Source of the DNA: Pseudomonas putida
GTDB lineage: Bacteria > Pseudomonadota > Gammaproteobacteria > Pseudomonadales > Pseudomonadaceae
DNA: 64,000 nucleotides
NCBI RefSeq assembly: GCF_002741075.1
Contig: NZ_CP016634.1
Location: 2,402,501-2,466,500, forward strand
Direction of reading: 5' to 3'
Below the pieces are notes generated by a model. It was not told the origin of the DNA. It did no database searches and saw only the letters and a program-made list of their open reading frames with translations. The position numbers and the translations under genes are program-made. The first letter of the stretch is position 1, and each line of letters begins with the position of its first letter. Of the stretch, positions 62,965 through 64,000 are shown one piece after another.

Positions 62965-63945
62965 TCAGATGATGAAGATCGACGAGCCGGTGGTTTTGCG
63001 TGCTTCCAGGTCACGATGGGCCTGGACCGCGTCCTGCAAGGCGTAGTGCTGGTTGATCTCGATCTTGATGCGACCGCTGCTGACATGGTCGAACAGCTCG
63101 CCGGCAAGATCGGCCTTCTCGGCCGGATCGGCGATGTAGTCGGCCAGCGCCGGGCGGGTCAGGTGCAGGGAACCCTTGATCGCCAGCAACTGCGGGTCGA
63201 ACGGCTCTATGGTGCCGGAGGCGGTGCCGACGCAGACCATCAGCCCGCGACGCTTGAGCGAGTCGAGCGAGGCCATGAAGGTGCTGCGGCCAACGCTGTC
63301 GAACACCACGTTCACACCGACCCCATCGGTGAGTTCGCGCACGCGCCTGGCCACATCCTCGACGCTGTAGTTGATGGTGTGGGTGCAGCCGTGGGCGCGG
63401 GCAAGCTCGGCCTTGGCTTCGGTGGACACCGTGCCGATCACGTTCACGCCCAACAGCTTGGCCCACTGCGAGACGATCAGGCCGACACCACCGGCAGCGG
63501 CGTGCAGCAGCACCGTGTCACCGGGCTTGAAGTCGTACAGCCGGCGCATCAGGTAGGCCGAGGTCAGGCCACGCATGGTCATGGCCGCCGCGGTTTCGAA
63601 GGCGATGGTTTCTGGCAGTTTGATCAGCGCATTGGCCGGGATCAGGCGCTCGGTGCAGTAGGCGCCCAGGGTGTTGAGAAAGCCGGTGTAGGTCACCCGG
63701 TCGCCCACCACCACGCCGGTCACGCCCTCGCCTACCGCCTGCACCACGCCGGCCGCCTCGACGCCGATGCCGTTAGGCATCGGGATCGGATAGGTGCCAT
63801 TGCGAAAATACGTATCGGCGTAGTTCAGGCCCACCGCCACATGGCGCAAACGCACCTGGCCCGGTCCGGGTTCACCGACCTCGGCATCTTCATAGCGCAA
63901 TACCTCGGGACCGCCAGGTTCATAGAAGCGTACGACTTTGGCCAT
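62965..63945 (-). CDS. NADPH:quinone oxidoreductase-type MDR enzyme
   Basis: The 326-residue protein is a zinc-free medium-chain dehydrogenase/reductase of the quinone reductase (Qor) group: FYEPGGPEVLRYEDAEVGEPGPGQV at the N-terminus, GLNYADTYFRNGTYP, and the NADPH-binding VLLHAAAGGVGLIVSQWAKLLG. It lacks the zinc-ligand Cys cluster. It reduces quinones or enoyl/keto compounds. GGAG seven bases upstream supports ATG 63945. It is the first complete gene of this operon in the window. Confidence 0.92.
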   Translation of the reverse strand: MAKVVRFYEPGGPEVLRYEDAEVGEPGPGQVRLRHVAVGLNYADTYFRNGTYPIPMPNGIGVEAAGVVQAVGEGVTGVVVGDRVTYTGFLNTLGAYCTERLIPANALIKLPETIAFETAAAMTMRGLTSAYLMRRLYDFKPGDTVLLHAAAGGVGLIVSQWAKLLGVNVIGTVSTEAKAELARAHGCTHTINYSVEDVARRVRELTDGVGVNVVFDSVGRSTFMASLDSLKRRGLMVCVGTASGTIEPFDPQLLAIKGSLHLTRPALADYIADPAEKADLAGELFDHVSSGRIKIEINQHYALQDAVQAHRDLEARKTTGSSIFII

Positions 63946-63949
63946 GCTC

Positions 63950-64000
63950 TCACTCCAATCGATCGATCTGGACGCACTGCGTCAGTTCAGGTTGATTGGA
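63950..64000 (-). CDS. Possible C-terminal end of an upstream minus-strand gene (partial)
   Basis: The minus frame from the right edge reads SNQPELTQCVQIDRLE then TGA (63950-63952), ending five bases before the oxidoreductase ATG. Its GGAG doubles as the next ribosome binding site. Too short for identification. A plus frame from ATG 63944 is the other possibility. Confidence 0.35.
   Translation of the reverse strand, partial: SNQPELTQCVQIDRLE

Noticed and set aside
63944..64000. Plus-strand start of a LysR-like gene (M-L-S-L-Q-S-I-D-L-D-A-L-R)
   Set aside because: No ribosome site, it overlaps the oxidoreductase start codon, and too little sequence remains; a minus-strand gene end fits the operon better.

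Overview
The window is a chromosomal segment of a Pseudomonas, almost certainly of the P. putida group. The evidence is high-GC coding, the conserved block thrS-infC-rpmI-rplT-pheS-pheT-ihfA-merR ending at a tRNA-Pro(GGG), a ribose operon next to a glutaminase-asparaginase gene, a DUF1654-endonuclease I pair, and many copies of the P. putida-type REP element (core near TTCGCGGGTAAACCCGCTCC). No rRNA, CRISPR array or complete insertion sequence was seen.

Bases 1-8800 are the integrase-side end of a prophage or related integrative element inserted at the 3' end of tRNA-Pro(GGG); its other end lies outside the window. Genes are tightly packed on the plus strand, often with ATGA or GTGA stop/start overlaps: the end of a possible recombination gene, a YqaJ/lambda-type exonuclease, a frameshifted HTH gene, an RMF-like protein, a C5-cytosine methyltransferase with a repeat-rich target-recognition region, a Lar-type zinc ribbon protein, a PD-(D/E)XK-like protein, DUF6378, small unknowns, an excisionase-like HTH protein and the tyrosine integrase. 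Several leaders share a short hairpin just before the ribosome binding site.

Bases 8800-28500 are core genome: tRNA-Pro, the translation and IHF block (minus strand), a cold-shock gene, a small I78-type lipoprotein, an rbsBACRKD operon ending in an exported nucleoside hydrolase, ansB, and a LexA-box-controlled DUF1654-endA pair. The rbs promoter (TTGACA-17-CATAGT) and an adjacent perfect LacI-type operator can be read directly.

Bases 28500-46200 are accessory: a SPOR-domain lipoprotein, a FadL-type porin, a DUF3313 lipoprotein, a decayed chemotaxis-receptor fragment, a family 61 glycosyltransferase, a decayed proP fragment, an MFS/TIM-barrel isomerase/MocR group, and a five-gene minus-strand cluster (ureohydrolase, aldehyde dehydrogenase, small membrane protein, NCS1 permease, BetA-like oxidase) divergent from a LysR gene across a 17-bp inverted repeat. 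A REP-associated tyrosine transposase with REPs on both sides follows; a REP next to it carries a copy of the transposase gene's 3' end.

Bases 46200-64000 hold two catabolic modules. The first is a seven-gene minus-strand operon (alpha/beta hydrolase, DUF1302, DUF1329, YCF48-like, RND/MMPL transporter, acyl-CoA dehydrogenase, acyl-CoA ligase) divergent from an AraC regulator. It looks like a machine for moving a hydrophobic ester or acyl compound across the envelope and degrading it. The second joins a quinone oxidoreductase, a TauD-type dioxygenase and a BKACE enzyme, followed by MFS, DsbA-like and Rieske genes; its substrate is unknown.
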